A DNA stretch of 64,000 bases from Nipponacmea schrenckii (taxonomy: Eukaryota > Mollusca > Gastropoda > Lottiidae), in NCBI GenBank assembly GCA_030562195.1, contig CM060202.1, positions 33,160,599 to 33,224,598 of the forward strand, given 5' to 3'. Made by a program: the position numbers and the translations under genes. This document shows positions 1 to 9,913 of this stretch, in pieces. The notes beneath the pieces were generated by a model. That model saw only the letters and a list, made by a program, of their open reading frames with translations. It had not been told where the DNA came from and ran no database searches. Positions within the stretch are counted from its first letter, which is position 1. The number at the start of each line of letters is the position of its first letter.

Positions 1-4
1 GCAT

Positions 5-1082
5 TTGAATAAAAGATTATTAAGCAAAATATTGGGTTTAGAATCTGCAGGTGACACAAAATTGGGTGGTCAGGAAGAGGAGACATTAGCTGAAACAGGA
101 TTTACCAAGTCTACACAAACATGCAACCAACCTAGTGTATCTGAGGAAGTAGGTGTTACTTTGCCAGAAATTGTGATAGAAAGTATTAAACATTCCAATG
201 AATTGATTGCGTTCTACACTGGACTACCTGACTTTACTACATTCCAGGCTTTGTTTGAATCTTTAATGGAACATGGTGCCGACAAGTTGTGTACAGAATC
301 TGTTGGTGAAATGAACATGAACAGTTTAGGTCGAAAACACAAGTTGCGGCGTGTTGATGAGTTTTTAATGGTGATGATGAGACTGAGGCTTGGATTACTT
401 GTCAAGGATTTAGAATTTCGTTTCAAAATTTCTGCAGGTGTTATCTCAAAGATTTTCAATTCTAGGATATTGTTTATGTGTCAGTGTATGCGTTCACTTG
501 TTGCTCTTCCAGAACTGGATGTTTTGCAAGCCCATATTCCAAAATGTTTTGAAAAAATTTTTAGACACTAGAATTGTACTGGACTGTACTGAAGTATTTA
601 TTCAGAGCCCTACATCACTGGAGAATAAATCTTTAACTTATTCGAGCTACAAGTCGCACAATACTTTCAAGGCATTGGTTGGAGTGAGCATGACTGGAGC
701 AGTTGTTTTAGTTTCAAAATTGTGGCCTGGATCTTCAGATGTGGAAATCACAAGAAATAGTGGACTTTTTGAACAACTTCATAAAGGAGATACAGTGATG
801 GTTGATAAAGGTTTTATTCATATACAGTCAGACTTGAAACCGTTAGGTGTGAAATTGTACTGTCCGCCTTTTAAGAGCAAGATTCAATTCAGCAAGGCTG
901 AAGTAGAAACTACTAGACGAATTGCCTCAGCACGGATTCATGTCGAGCGAAAGATGGAGCAAATAAAAAATTTCCGAATTCTGCAGGGTGTCATGCCTTT
1001 AGCCATCAGTGACTTTGCGGATCACATATTCTTTGTTTGTACTGCAATGACAAATTTGCTTCCCCCACTTGTTTCTGAGTAA
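5..1082 (+). pseudogene. Harbinger/IS4EU-type DDE transposase, frameshifted
   Basis: A cut-and-paste DNA transposase relic read in two frames, 5-571 and then about 545-1082. The first part carries a helix-turn-helix like the HTH_Tnp_4 family (around the motif RRVDEFLMVMMRLRLG). The second part is a DDE_Tnp_4-type catalytic domain: D in VLDCTE (582-584), D in MVDKGF (804-806) and E in HVERKMEQIK (945-947). The frames meet in the A/T homopolymer run near 550-561, where the first frame ends FEKIFRH-stop and the second continues FLDTRIVLDC, so a one-base indel explains the break. All three catalytic acids survive, so decay looks recent, or the indel could be a sequencing error. The 5' end may lie outside the window. 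LINE sequence follows directly at about 1149. No terminal inverted repeats were found. Confidence 0.8.
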
Positions 1083-1148
1083 GACTGAATATATGTACAT
1101 GGTTGATATTTGACAAGTTATACTTTTCAAACCTGTATTTCTTTTTTT

Positions 1149-1406
1149 GTACAAGAGGCACAATGTGTTGGCGTATTGGATTCTAGTTCGAAGGCCCCTG
1201 ACCATTCGGTGATCACATGGAACATTAATCTGGTGAACGACTTAGCAAATTCGGAATATTCAAGTGGTGTAAAAGTGCGCGTCAAGAAATATAACTTAAG
1301 CCTTGAGGGCAATTTCGCTGAGGACAGTGCTAAACTACAGAGTGTAATGGACAAAATACACGAATTAGAGCGTGAGTCAGTTTCTCAACAATGTTTAGAC
1401 AATTTG
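1149..1406 (+). mobile_element. LINE fragment (third copy), cut by gap
   Basis: Nearly identical to 10000-10250 and 44577-44832, the ORF2 stretch between the endonuclease and reverse transcriptase. It encodes the same peptide landmarks (VGVLDSSSKAPDHS, ERESVSQQCLDNL). It abuts the transposase relic on the left and runs into the N gap on the right, so its true length is unknown. Confidence 0.85.
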
Positions 1407-1906
1407 NNNNNNNNNNNNNNNNNNNNNNNNNNNNNNNNNNNNNNNNNNNNNNNNNNNNNNNNNNNNNNNNNNNNNNNNNNNNNNNNNNNNNNNNNNNNNN
1501 NNNNNNNNNNNNNNNNNNNNNNNNNNNNNNNNNNNNNNNNNNNNNNNNNNNNNNNNNNNNNNNNNNNNNNNNNNNNNNNNNNNNNNNNNNNNNNNNNNNN
1601 NNNNNNNNNNNNNNNNNNNNNNNNNNNNNNNNNNNNNNNNNNNNNNNNNNNNNNNNNNNNNNNNNNNNNNNNNNNNNNNNNNNNNNNNNNNNNNNNNNNN
1701 NNNNNNNNNNNNNNNNNNNNNNNNNNNNNNNNNNNNNNNNNNNNNNNNNNNNNNNNNNNNNNNNNNNNNNNNNNNNNNNNNNNNNNNNNNNNNNNNNNNN
1801 NNNNNNNNNNNNNNNNNNNNNNNNNNNNNNNNNNNNNNNNNNNNNNNNNNNNNNNNNNNNNNNNNNNNNNNNNNNNNNNNNNNNNNNNNNNNNNNNNNNN
1901 NNNNNN
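1407..1906. other. assembly gap, 500 N
   Basis: Exactly 500 unknown bases, the same size as the other gap in the window, so it is a placeholder rather than a measured length. LINE sequence lies on the left and a MULE fragment on the right, so repeats probably caused the break. Confidence 0.98.
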
Positions 1907-2069
1907 GCCCACAAGCATCTAGATATTTAAGTTGAAAAAGTTTAGCTCTATCACTGAATTCAACTTTTTGGATGACTTCAATAAATCGAAAAATATTAGG
2001 ATGAATATGTGGCAGTAGAAAGTTCAGTCGGCTGTGAAAGCCCTCAAGATTGTAAGAGTGGGTAAACAT
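1907..2069 (-). pseudogene. MULE-type transposase C-terminal fragment
   Basis: About 54 codons are open on the minus strand. The residues NLEGFHSRLNFLLPHIHPNI, followed by FRFIEVIQK, match the pattern seen near the C-terminus of many MULE-domain transposases (NxxEGxHxxLN, then HPNI, then a helix with IExLQK). The rest would lie in the gap. The first 10 or so codons fall inside sequence that is also present at 43003, so the left edge of the large duplicated block cuts through this fragment. Family assignment rests on motif memory only. Confidence 0.55.
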
Positions 2070-3696
2070 ATTAATATGTTAGGTGAGTAGATAAACTCCT
2101 TTAACTAACAAAACAGTAAGCTACTCAGGCTAATTGAAATTAGATCATGGTAGTTTAGGAAACTGGTGATGTTTTATCTCGGATTGGTTGTTATACAGTC
2201 GGTTAGGGTGTTGATAATTGGTTAATATGTCGAGGTGTGTGGACGTATTTTAATTAGTGTCCGAGAACTAATGAACCGTGACCAAGTAGTTCTTGTTTAC
2301 TGAACTTCATATTGTCATATCGTGGGACTCTAAAAATTGGAATATTGTGTGGTTGATAATGTCTATGGAAATAAATCATGGATCTGTTGAAGATATTGAT
2401 GAAGTTAGAGAAGCGTCAAATTTTGTAAATGATATCATGGCGCCAACCATTGAAAAGCTACATGCAGACGTGCATCAACCACCTACAACACCGACAGAAG
2501 TGCCCAACAAGGCGAAAAGAAAAGGTATAAGTCCATTTCCTATTAACAGTTCCCAAAATCAGAAAAAAATATAGGCATGGGAGTTCAGATATTGAAGATG
2601 AGACAGAAAATGACGGGCTAAAAGCAGACGGTATTCATAGCTTGACAAAAATGGTGGAGAAACTAACGACAAATATGTCAGAAATGGTTGCCAACCTTAC
2701 TAATAAAATTGAGAATCTTGAGAAAAACATTGAAATCAAAATATCCGAGAATATCCAAAAGGTTATTGATAATAAATTTGAAACTTGTGTAAATTCGGAA
2801 ATAAGTTCTCTTAAAAATGAGGTCAAAGGTGAACTAAAATCAGTAAAGGATAAAAAAGAATTGACTTATAGGTGCATAAACGATATTAACAAAAACTGGC
2901 AACAAAGGGATAGAAACATTGTGATTAGAAATCTGAGCGAAACTGAACGAGAAAAAGACGAACAAGGAGTTACTATGAGCAAAGTTAACAGGTTAATTTC
3001 AGATGGGCTCAAACTGAATAATATTCAAGTCACTTAGGCGGAAAGAAAGAAATCAAGAAGTAAACAACCGGGTGTGGTGATTATCACTCTGAGTACAATT
3101 GATCAAAAGGTCCAAGTGATGTCAGCTAAGAGAAAACTCTGCGAGACTGGACAGTACTCACAAGTCTATCTCCAAAACGATCTGTCTGTTGAACAGAGGC
3201 TAAATGACGCGAGTATGATGTCGATTGTGAAAGCTATAGGAAAAAGTGATAGTCTTACTGTAAATAGGGGTCGAATAGTGGAAAGGCACTTTAAACATGG
3301 GGGTGAAACTGTTTTTAGACGAGACGAAGCCGAAATGTTCTGGAACAGCCGAGGTGAAAATACTCAAAGAGAGGAACCACAAAGTTTTTCTCTTCTGTTT
3401 CTGGTATGTGTTTGTTATCTCCCGCCCGATTACTCGTCAAGGCAAGTAGATGTTGTTGAATACCTGGACATCTCAGTTATACTCATACCAAAATTTAGGG
3501 CCTTTTTATTTGTGGGGATTTTAATGCCAGGTGTGGGGATAGTGAAGATTTTATTGTAGGGGTGGATAACGTGCCACAACGCAATGTAGTGGGTTTTAAA
3601 ACGAACAAATCTGGAGATCTGTTGGTGGACTTTCTTATAAACGTAAATTGTTGTATCCCAAACGGTCGAAACCATATTCAGAACGATTTTACTTAT
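2039..3696 (+). mobile_element. LINE copy A, 5' part (UTR, ORF1, start of ORF2)
   Basis: First half of a two-ORF APE-type non-LTR retrotransposon. It matches 43003-44416, which fixes the paralogy. After about 320 bp without coding signal comes a decayed ORF1, then a shortened endonuclease piece (CVCYLPPD at about 3408-3431, then a GDFNA-region remnant near 3500). The endonuclease frame is lost at 3696, where an 82-bp sequence interrupts it. The second half resumes at 9914. Confidence 0.85.
2359..3300 (+). pseudogene. LINE ORF1 protein, broken
   Basis: Nucleic-acid-binding ORF1-type protein of the LINE. It starts at the Met of MSMEINHGSVED. After a stop at 2572-2574 the reading moves to another frame, with a long heptad-like stretch (2642-2870: NLTNKIENLEKNIEIKISEN) that looks like a coiled coil. 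An RRM-like segment follows (DRNIVIRNLSE near 2914, then GVVIITLSTIDQKVQVM near 3074). A TAG at 3035-3037 interrupts this frame. Coiled coil plus RRM is the usual layout of ORF1 proteins in several LINE clades. Beyond about 3300 the sequence jumps into ORF2 endonuclease, so ORF1's end or ORF2's start is deleted. Confidence 0.7.
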
Positions 3697-3778
3697 TGTG
3701 GCGTATAATTCATCATTCTGAGGCGTAAAATTATAGCCACCTCTTGACAAATTAGGATTATTCGTCGTTTTTAAAAGA
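3697..3778. repeat. 82-bp direct repeat, left of Ty3 element
   Basis: Matches 9832-9913 with one mismatch and the single copy at 44417-44498 with a few. It contains an imperfect palindrome (TGGCGTATAATT paired with AATTATAGCCA). It separates the Ty3-type element from the LINE. It is either a very short LTR or a duplicated target; see findings. Confidence 0.8.
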
Positions 3779-4479
3779 AAACGTGGTCATTTTCATCTAG
3801 ACATTTTTTATTCTTTTTACGTACAGGGGTAGCTTCAATTGAGCAAATCACTGATTGGCTAATAACTAAAACAATCATTGAGTTACTTCCCTTCAGTACA
3901 TTATACATTTACAGACCACAATTAAGTGATATGGACAGACCTATTCCATATACCCCCCCCCCCCCGAAAAAAACATGAGTTCCACTGAATTTTAAAACAT
4001 ATAGAAGTTAATAATTGCAGATACAATAAATGTAAAGAATAAATGACTGAGTTCATAACACAAATTGATAAAGAACTGGGAAATAATACAGTAATTTATG
4101 CCTGAACATAATATATTATGTAAGCAGATACATTAACCTATAATAATTCCTGTGACTATCCTTTGTCAATGCATATGAAAGACATTTGACTTTATCAATA
4201 CATAATAGTACATGATTGCAATATATCCAACACAATGTGTATCTCATGGGTGATTCATAAGTATTTATATTCTTAAAGTGACTTGTTACTAAACAGTAAA
4301 TTTTTAAGAAGTGATAAAGAATACCATAAGAACAATACATACCTATAACTAATCTTCAAATAAATGAAATAAAGTAGTTAAACTAATTCAGTTTTCAAAA
4401 TAATAATTCAAATCAAGAACATGAATTAACATCAAACATTTCGTTAACAATTCTTTACAATGTAAAGTAATAAACTAGT
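3779..4479. other. non-coding left part of the Ty3 insertion
   Basis: No convincing coding or structural signal. It has a C13-15 tract at about 3954-3965 followed by A-rich sequence. In element orientation it lies downstream of pol and could be 3' UTR or a nested insertion. Confidence 0.4.
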
Positions 4480-5198
4480 ATGGAATCTTATAGACTGGTG
4501 TCCAGTCTTCTCCATAAATTGGTCCGTCTTCTTAAAAAAAAAAAAAAAAAAACTCACTAAAAAAAACTTATTTCTAGAGACTGGGACATTAGAGCTAATT
4601 TCCCATCGTGTAGGTCAATCCGCATTATGCAGATCGTGTGACGTCGTACATCACGTGATATCTAAAATCACGTGATATAAACAAAATGGTTGTCTAAAAT
4701 GGCAAGCTGGTGACATACCTAAAGTTCTTGTTATTTAGTGATATTTTTACGATCTAAGAATTTTGTTGACGCACAGCATCAGTTTAATGAACGGATACAA
4801 CGTATGGTATGAGGTGAATGAACATAAATAAAATCATTATCATTATAAAAACTTTCCCGAACCACACGGCGAGCACAAAAAACATCTTTCTTCTGTAGAT
4901 AAGCGGTGATTATTGACCTCTGATATTCCTTTGGATCTTTATAACCAAAAGCCGGTAAAACATGTCCAATCGCCTCGTCAATATCCGCTTATTCGGACAT
5001 GTTTCCAACCGCGTGTGTTTGGAATTGAATCCGCGATAATCGAGACTTTATTTACAAAATTCATGTCACATGACCCCAAAGCGTGATCGACAACTGTCAA
5101 TCATTCCAAATAAGGTAGGACGAAAAACATGGCAAACACGCCCATTTTATTGTTATTTTCGCAATTTGTCCAGCCTCTCTCGTAGGATACAAGTTTAC

Positions 5199-5238
<40 letters not shown>

Positions 5239-5275
5239 TAAATAGAAGAGACTGGTCCAGTCTAGGAATCTTATT
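4480..5275. repeat. module bounded by inverted ~50-bp arms with A/T tracts
   Basis: Left arm (about 4480-4535) and right arm (about 5225-5275) resemble each other in inverted orientation (GGAATC, TAGACTGG, CAGTCT, TCTTC). Each arm is followed inward by a homopolymer: A18-19 at about 4534 and T about 30 at 5202-5231. The interior is richer in CpG than its surroundings. It contains two copies of the palindrome ATCACGTGAT (4650-4659 and 4667-4676). The right arm overlaps the end of the Ty3 pol gene. No protein was recognised inside. Confidence 0.4.
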
Positions 5276-5790
5276 GTGATTATCCTTAACAAATTTTTTA
5301 CAAGATTCTGTAAGATCATCATAAGGAATCCAAGAATTATGACTAGCATTATAAATTAACCACTTAACTCTATAATACCATATCTTTTTAATATACTTTT
5401 TTCTTAAAATTTTCTCAATTTCATAAACTTTGTCTTTGTCATTAGTCTTAGACACAAAAGATTTTGTAAGTTTTGATTTTAATTTGTCACTATTATCCTT
5501 ATTAATGTCAATATCTTGAGGTTTGTCATTACTAAAGTCATCTGAAATAGCAATTTCATCATCTTCTAGTATAACAGATTCAACATTTTCTATATTATCA
5601 GGTTTATAATTCACATTAGGTCGAAGAAGTCCTTTCTTAAGTCGGTTAATATGCACAATATTACGCACGGCATGTCCATCAGATTTTCTGCGTAGTTTAA
5701 CATGAATATCAGACAGTTTCTGAACAATATAATAGGGTCCATGCCAAGGGCTTGATAATTTTTTACTTTGACCTGATTTTTGGTTTGTTG
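5231..5790 (-). pseudogene. Ty3 integrase C-terminus: GPY/F plus chromodomain
   Basis: Continues integrase after a frameshift near 5765-5790. The GPY/F module is clear (SSPWHGPYYIVQKLSDIH, then VRNIVHINRLKK). A chromodomain-like segment follows near the stop (YEIEKILRKKYIKKIWYYRV, then NSWIPYDDL), holding the spaced aromatic residues and the W...W/P pattern of the fold. In chromoviruses such a domain directs integration to modified chromatin. Group membership is inference, since only RT phylogeny would settle the clade. Confidence 0.7.
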
Positions 5791-6875
5791 AGAAATACAG
5801 TATCTCCAACAGTAAATAAAGGAGTAAATTGTTTTGTAGAAGTCTTTTCACACATTTTTGTCTTTCTTTGCTCAAGATTCTTAGCACAAATCTGTCTTGC
5901 AAGTTCAAGTTGATCTAACAATTGAATAACATAGCATTCGGCAGATTTTGGCATATCAAGTTGAGGAATAGTTATATCTAAGAATGTTTTAGGATATCTT
6001 CCATGAACTAAGAAGAATGGTGTATACTCTGTACTATCTAAGTTTGGAGTATTATTATAAGCAAATTGAATATACGGTATAAAGTTATCCCATTGATCAT
6101 GACTATCATCCAAATATTTGGCTAAAGTGTTTAATATAGTTCTCATTGTTCTTTCACTTTGTCCATTACAACTAGGATGGTAACTTGTTGTCTGAGTTTT
6201 CTTTATATTGAGAATCTTACAGGTTTCTTTCACAATATTACTTAAGTAATTGGTTCCACGATCTGAGTGTAGATATTCTGGAATACCATGGCGACAAACA
6301 ATATTTCGAATAAATTCTGTAGCAACTGTTTCAGCTTTAATATTTGGTAATGCGATAAGTTCTACATATTTTGAAAAATAGTCTATGAATACTAACACAT
6401 ACTGATTATTGGTAGTTTGACATTTTGGTAGTGGGCCTAGAATATCAGTACTAACACGTTGAAATGGGTGACTGGCAACTGGCATTGGTTGTATCAAAGC
6501 TCTAGTACTTTTAGAGGGAGCTTTACGTTGACAACATCTTTCACAGGATTGTACATATGTAACAATATCAGTATACATACATGGCCAATAAAATAACTGA
6601 CGAGTCTTCTGAATAGTATGATTAATTCCAAAGTTTCCTCCAAGTAATGAATCATCGTGAGTAAATGTGAGTACAGTTGGAAATAAATTTTGAGGAACAA
6701 CAATCTGAACATGCACTCCTTCACTTCGGTGACCTTTACCTTTATAATAGGAAACATGGTATAAAATGTCATTTCTCAAAAAATAATCAGAGGCAATATT
6801 TAACAAGTCTTTTCTACATTTTGGGTTTGCAGGCAACTTCTGAGTTTCCAAGTATATAATTAAGTCAGAAAACAT
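5763..6875 (-). pseudogene. Ty3 integrase core
   Basis: A 370-codon open frame. The N-terminal zinc-binding module has its first His (THDDS) and both Cys (SCERCCQRK). The usual second His of the GGHxG motif is Asn here (GGNFG), so the HHCC set is incomplete. The catalytic triad looks intact: D in VSTDILGPLP, D in LHSDRGTNY, E in NGQSERTMRT. The frame ends at KPKIRSK by frameshift and continues in the GPY/F entry. Confidence 0.85.
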
Positions 6876-7020
6876 CGAGTCTTGTCTTTGAGACTTACAT
6901 AAAGAGTCTTTAGTCCATAGCTCATATAGATTTATATTATCAGAGCTTTCTTAAGTTGATTGTGAAGGAATTTTCACTTTTGACTTAGATTTGACAGCAG
7001 CAATGTTGACATTTCGAAAT

Positions 7021-7600
7021 TCATCTGATATCATTATGATATACATCATAACATGGTAATATGTCAAGATAATTGTCTTCTGTATTTTCACTTTCTTCAT
7101 AAGTACGTCGACTAACAGCATCTGCGTTACAGTGAACACGACCTGGACGATATCTTATGGTAAAATTGTAAGACTGTATAACTGCGATCCACCTAGCAAA
7201 TTTTCCTGTGGGGTTTTTAATATCAAGTAACCACTTTAAAGCTGAGTGATCTACAATAGCATCAAATGTCGAATATCGAAGATAAGGGTCTAAACGTTTT
7301 ATACAATACACTAGAGCTAAACATTCCCTTTCAGTGATACCATATTGTTTTTCTGCTTTGTTGAGAGAGCGCCCTATATATGATATAAAACGTTCTTCAC
7401 CATTTTGTTTTTGACATAGAACACCACCTACAGCAAAATTACTTCCATCTGTATACAAAGAAAATTTCTCGTCTCCACGAGGGTATGCAAGAATTGGAGC
7501 AGTAACAAGTTTCTGTTTAAGTTCTTCGAATGCAGACTTACTGAATCGAGGTAAACTAAACACTGTTTCCATGAAAGACCTCTTAGTACAACTTCCATTA
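7021..7600 (-). pseudogene. Ty3 RNase H domain
   Basis: RNase H of the pol polyprotein: LAYPRGDEKFSLYTDGSNFA (first D), then ERECLALVYCIKRL (E), IVDHSALKWLL and the closing PGRVHCNADAVSRR. These are the standard conserved blocks. It is joined upstream to the remnant of RT motif YxDD. Downstream the frame stops at 7021, about 150 bp before the integrase frame. Confidence 0.85.
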
Positions 7601-8428
7601 CACGTATGGATACAAAGCAAGATGACATCTCCATGCAGTATAGGGTCTGGATGAAGGAGTAATAGAAACTTGATGAAATCCACTTTGAAGATCTAAAGTT
7701 GTGAAATAACATGGATTCGCTGTACCTATAGATTCGAGAGCATCTTCAGTAGTTGGTATAGGGTGTGCATCAAGAACAATACATTGATTTAACGTACGAA
7801 AGTCACAAACAAAACGATAGGATTTACTATTACGTTTGGCTATTAAGAGACAAGGTGCTGCCCATGGAGAGACAGACTCTTCAATAATATCTTTATCAAG
7901 AAGATCACGAACAATTCCTTCCATAACTTCTTTTTGTTTGTTACAAAGTTTGTAAGCACGTTGACGAATATGTTTTTGAGAAGGTTCAATCTCAATTTCG
8001 TGTTGAAGAAGGTCACATTTTCCTAATTTTCCATCCTTTCCAACAAATACTGAAGAATAATTGTCTATAAGTGTTTGTACTTCTTTTCGTTGAGTATCGT
8101 TCAAGTTGTCAGAAATATTAGTCTTAACAGAATTAGTGTCATTGTCTAGTACATGTTGGTCTGAATCTTGAATAGAAAATACTTTGTCATGACGTGATAA
8201 ACATAAAAATTTACCTACAATAGTATCCTTGCTAATTGAAACTTGTTCATTTGAAAAATTACAAAGAGATTGATAAACATTACCATTAGAAACATAACAT
8301 AACGATTTTGCAGATAAAATACCTGAAGAAGCTAATTTTTCGGAACCTGTAACAATACCTGTTACACCGTCGGGAATTGATGCACCATGAATGCGAGCGA
8401 TTGAAATAACTTGTGATTGGAGGAACAA
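7542..8428 (-). pseudogene. Ty3 reverse transcriptase, internally deleted
   Basis: The N-terminal RT blocks are clear (SPWAAPCLLIAKRNSKSYRF, then FVCDFRTLNQ, then TTLDLQSGFHQVSI with the first catalytic D). After SSRPYTAW the usual FGLxNAP block is missing. The MExVLRGLSWKQCLVYLD segment follows in another frame and jumps straight into RNase H sequence. The catalytic YLDD is reduced to YLDS (7542-7553), and the thumb and connection are lost. At least two deletions are needed. The upstream start of this frame includes the spacer between protease and RT. Confidence 0.8.
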
Positions 8429-8900
8429 TTATGTCCTGAGTACTTGCTAACGAGCGTCTTGGATCAAAAGATAATGATTTCTTTCCAAAGTCTAGAGTAA
8501 CATTATTCTCTTGCAAAAAATCTATACCTAATATAATCATGGGTTGCAAATCTGGAATGACATAAAATAATACTTGAACAATACAATTGTTAATAGTAAC
8601 AGTTAAATAAGTTTTACAATGAATTGGAACAGAATTACCACTTGCAGTAATAATATGTGTCTTATCTTTAGAATTTAAAGCAATTTCTTTTATATTTAAA
8701 GACTTAACTAAAACCTGACTAATACAACAAAAATCAGCACCAGAATCCAACAAAGCATGTAAATTATGGTTACATATAATGACAGGTATAAAATTTCCTA
8801 ATAAGTGAGCATTACTTTTAACTATGGCAATATTAGAAAAATTTGTAGCAACATAGTCAGTATCCTCATTAACAGAGTCTGTTCTAACAATAGAGGACTG
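8415..8900 (-). pseudogene. Ty3 aspartic protease
   Basis: Retropepsin-like domain: active-site LDSGADFCCIS and a downstream flap/core block ending PMIILGIDFLQENN. One such domain per monomer is normal, because the enzyme dimerises. The frame shifts near 8415-8428, just before the RT linker. Confidence 0.8.
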
Positions 8901-8929
8901 GAGATTGCTAGAACTTTCTAGTTTTCCGA

Positions 8930-9100
8930 TTGTGAAACTGATTCATCCTCAAGTAGACAATATTTTGCATAATGATTTGGACCATGGCATTTGTGACATA
9001 TGACTGGATCACTTGGTGGCTTATCATCTTTGGTAGTTGACTGTAGCACTTCTTGGCTGTATGACATTTCTTGTTACAAAGTTGGCATATAACTGTCTTA
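8930..9100 (-). pseudogene. Ty3 gag zinc knuckles (two)
   Basis: Two CX2CX4HX4C knuckles can be read in nearby frames: CQLCNKKCHTAKKC (about 9054-9095) and CHKCHGPNHYAKYC (about 8965-9006). Such knuckles bind genomic RNA in nucleocapsid. A frameshift lies between them. Confidence 0.75.
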
Positions 9101-9124
9101 TGTTGAACAGCAGCAAGGTTTGGT

Positions 9125-9750
9125 TCAAAATATTCTGTTGATGTGTCTAGCTAGAGTTGTACTGGAAGTAGGCTTAAGGCTTAGTTCTTCTACTTTCGAT
9201 TTTAGTGAATGAAGTTCAAACATAACGTCAGACATATTTGCAGACTTTGTTTCTTGTTTGTGTGGCACCAATGAACATGACTGATCCACTAAACGACAAT
9301 AAGCAACAGCATCTAAAAATGTAGTTGGTTGTTTCTGTATAACACTTGCACATAAAGATGGAGTTAGACCTCGTATGAAAGCTGAGATCATTTCTGTTTC
9401 TGTTTTATTGAGTCTAGTACATTTTGTTTCAATTTCAATAATATAGTTTTCAATATTTTCACCTGGTAGCATCACTCTTTCGTACAGTTGTTGTTCTAAT
9501 AACCAATTGTTAGGCTGTCTATGAAGTGATATTTAAATTCATGAACTAATCTTGGTTTACTGTGGACTAGATGTGGAGGCAAATTATTCAACCATATTAC
9601 AGCAGGTCCTTGAAGTTGAAGAAGCATTGCAGAACCAAAACTTTCATCAGGGATTCGTTGAATACCTGTCCATGCTAGAAATCGTTGAAGCCAAGTGCGG
9701 GCGTCTTCTGATGGAAGTCCAATGAAAGGTTCAATATTGAAATTTGGCAT
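9125..9750 (-). pseudogene. Ty3 gag capsid region
   Basis: Retrotrans_gag-like capsid protein in two frames, 9750-9496 and then 9475-9125. It starts MPNFNIEPFIG and contains ARTWLQRFLAWTGIQRIP and WLNNLPPHLV, then after the break MMLPGENIENYIIEIETK and ISAFIRGLTPSLCASVI. The second part ends with a coiled-coil-like ELHSLKSKVEELS. The start is taken at the first Met, 82 bp from the inner edge of the right direct repeat. Confidence 0.75.
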
Positions 9751-9831
9751 CTTACGGTTTTTACAGGGCTTTTACTGCATTAAAATTATTGTAGAAATAC
9801 ACAGGATCAAACTTTTTACATCTCAACCATC

Positions 9832-9913
9832 TGTGGCGTATAATTCATCATTCTGAGGCGTAAAATTATAGCCACCTCTTGACAAATTAGGGTTATTCGT
9901 CGTTTTTAAAAGA
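9832..9913. repeat. 82-bp direct repeat, right of Ty3 element
   Basis: Partner of 3697-3778. Immediately to its right the LINE ORF2 frame resumes (RSVVDYCLVPYENI). Read on the minus strand it ends CGCCACA, just before gag leader sequence. Confidence 0.8.

Larger units (their letters stand above)
3779..9831 (-). mobile_element. Ty3-type LTR retrotransposon, degenerate
   Basis: Insertion into LINE copy A that is absent from the paralogous LINE copy B. On the minus strand the order is gag (9750-9125), two zinc knuckles, protease, reverse transcriptase, RNase H, integrase, GPY/F and a chromodomain-like end (5231), followed by about 1.4 kb of non-coding sequence. RT-RH before integrase is the Ty3/Gypsy order. 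Every major domain is recognisable, but there are frameshifts and RT deletions, so the copy is inactive. Only the 82-bp repeats at its two ends could be LTRs. No clear primer-binding site or polypurine tract was identified. Confidence 0.85.

Noticed and set aside
1907..2069. Treating the minus-strand frame across the N gap as one long protein
   Set aside because: Only the 54 codons outside the gap are real sequence; the N run is a placeholder.
3697..3778. Reading the 82-bp repeat as an ordinary target-site duplication
   Set aside because: Ty3 integrases give 4-6 bp duplications, and the same 82 bp already interrupts the LINE frame in the copy without the Ty3 element.
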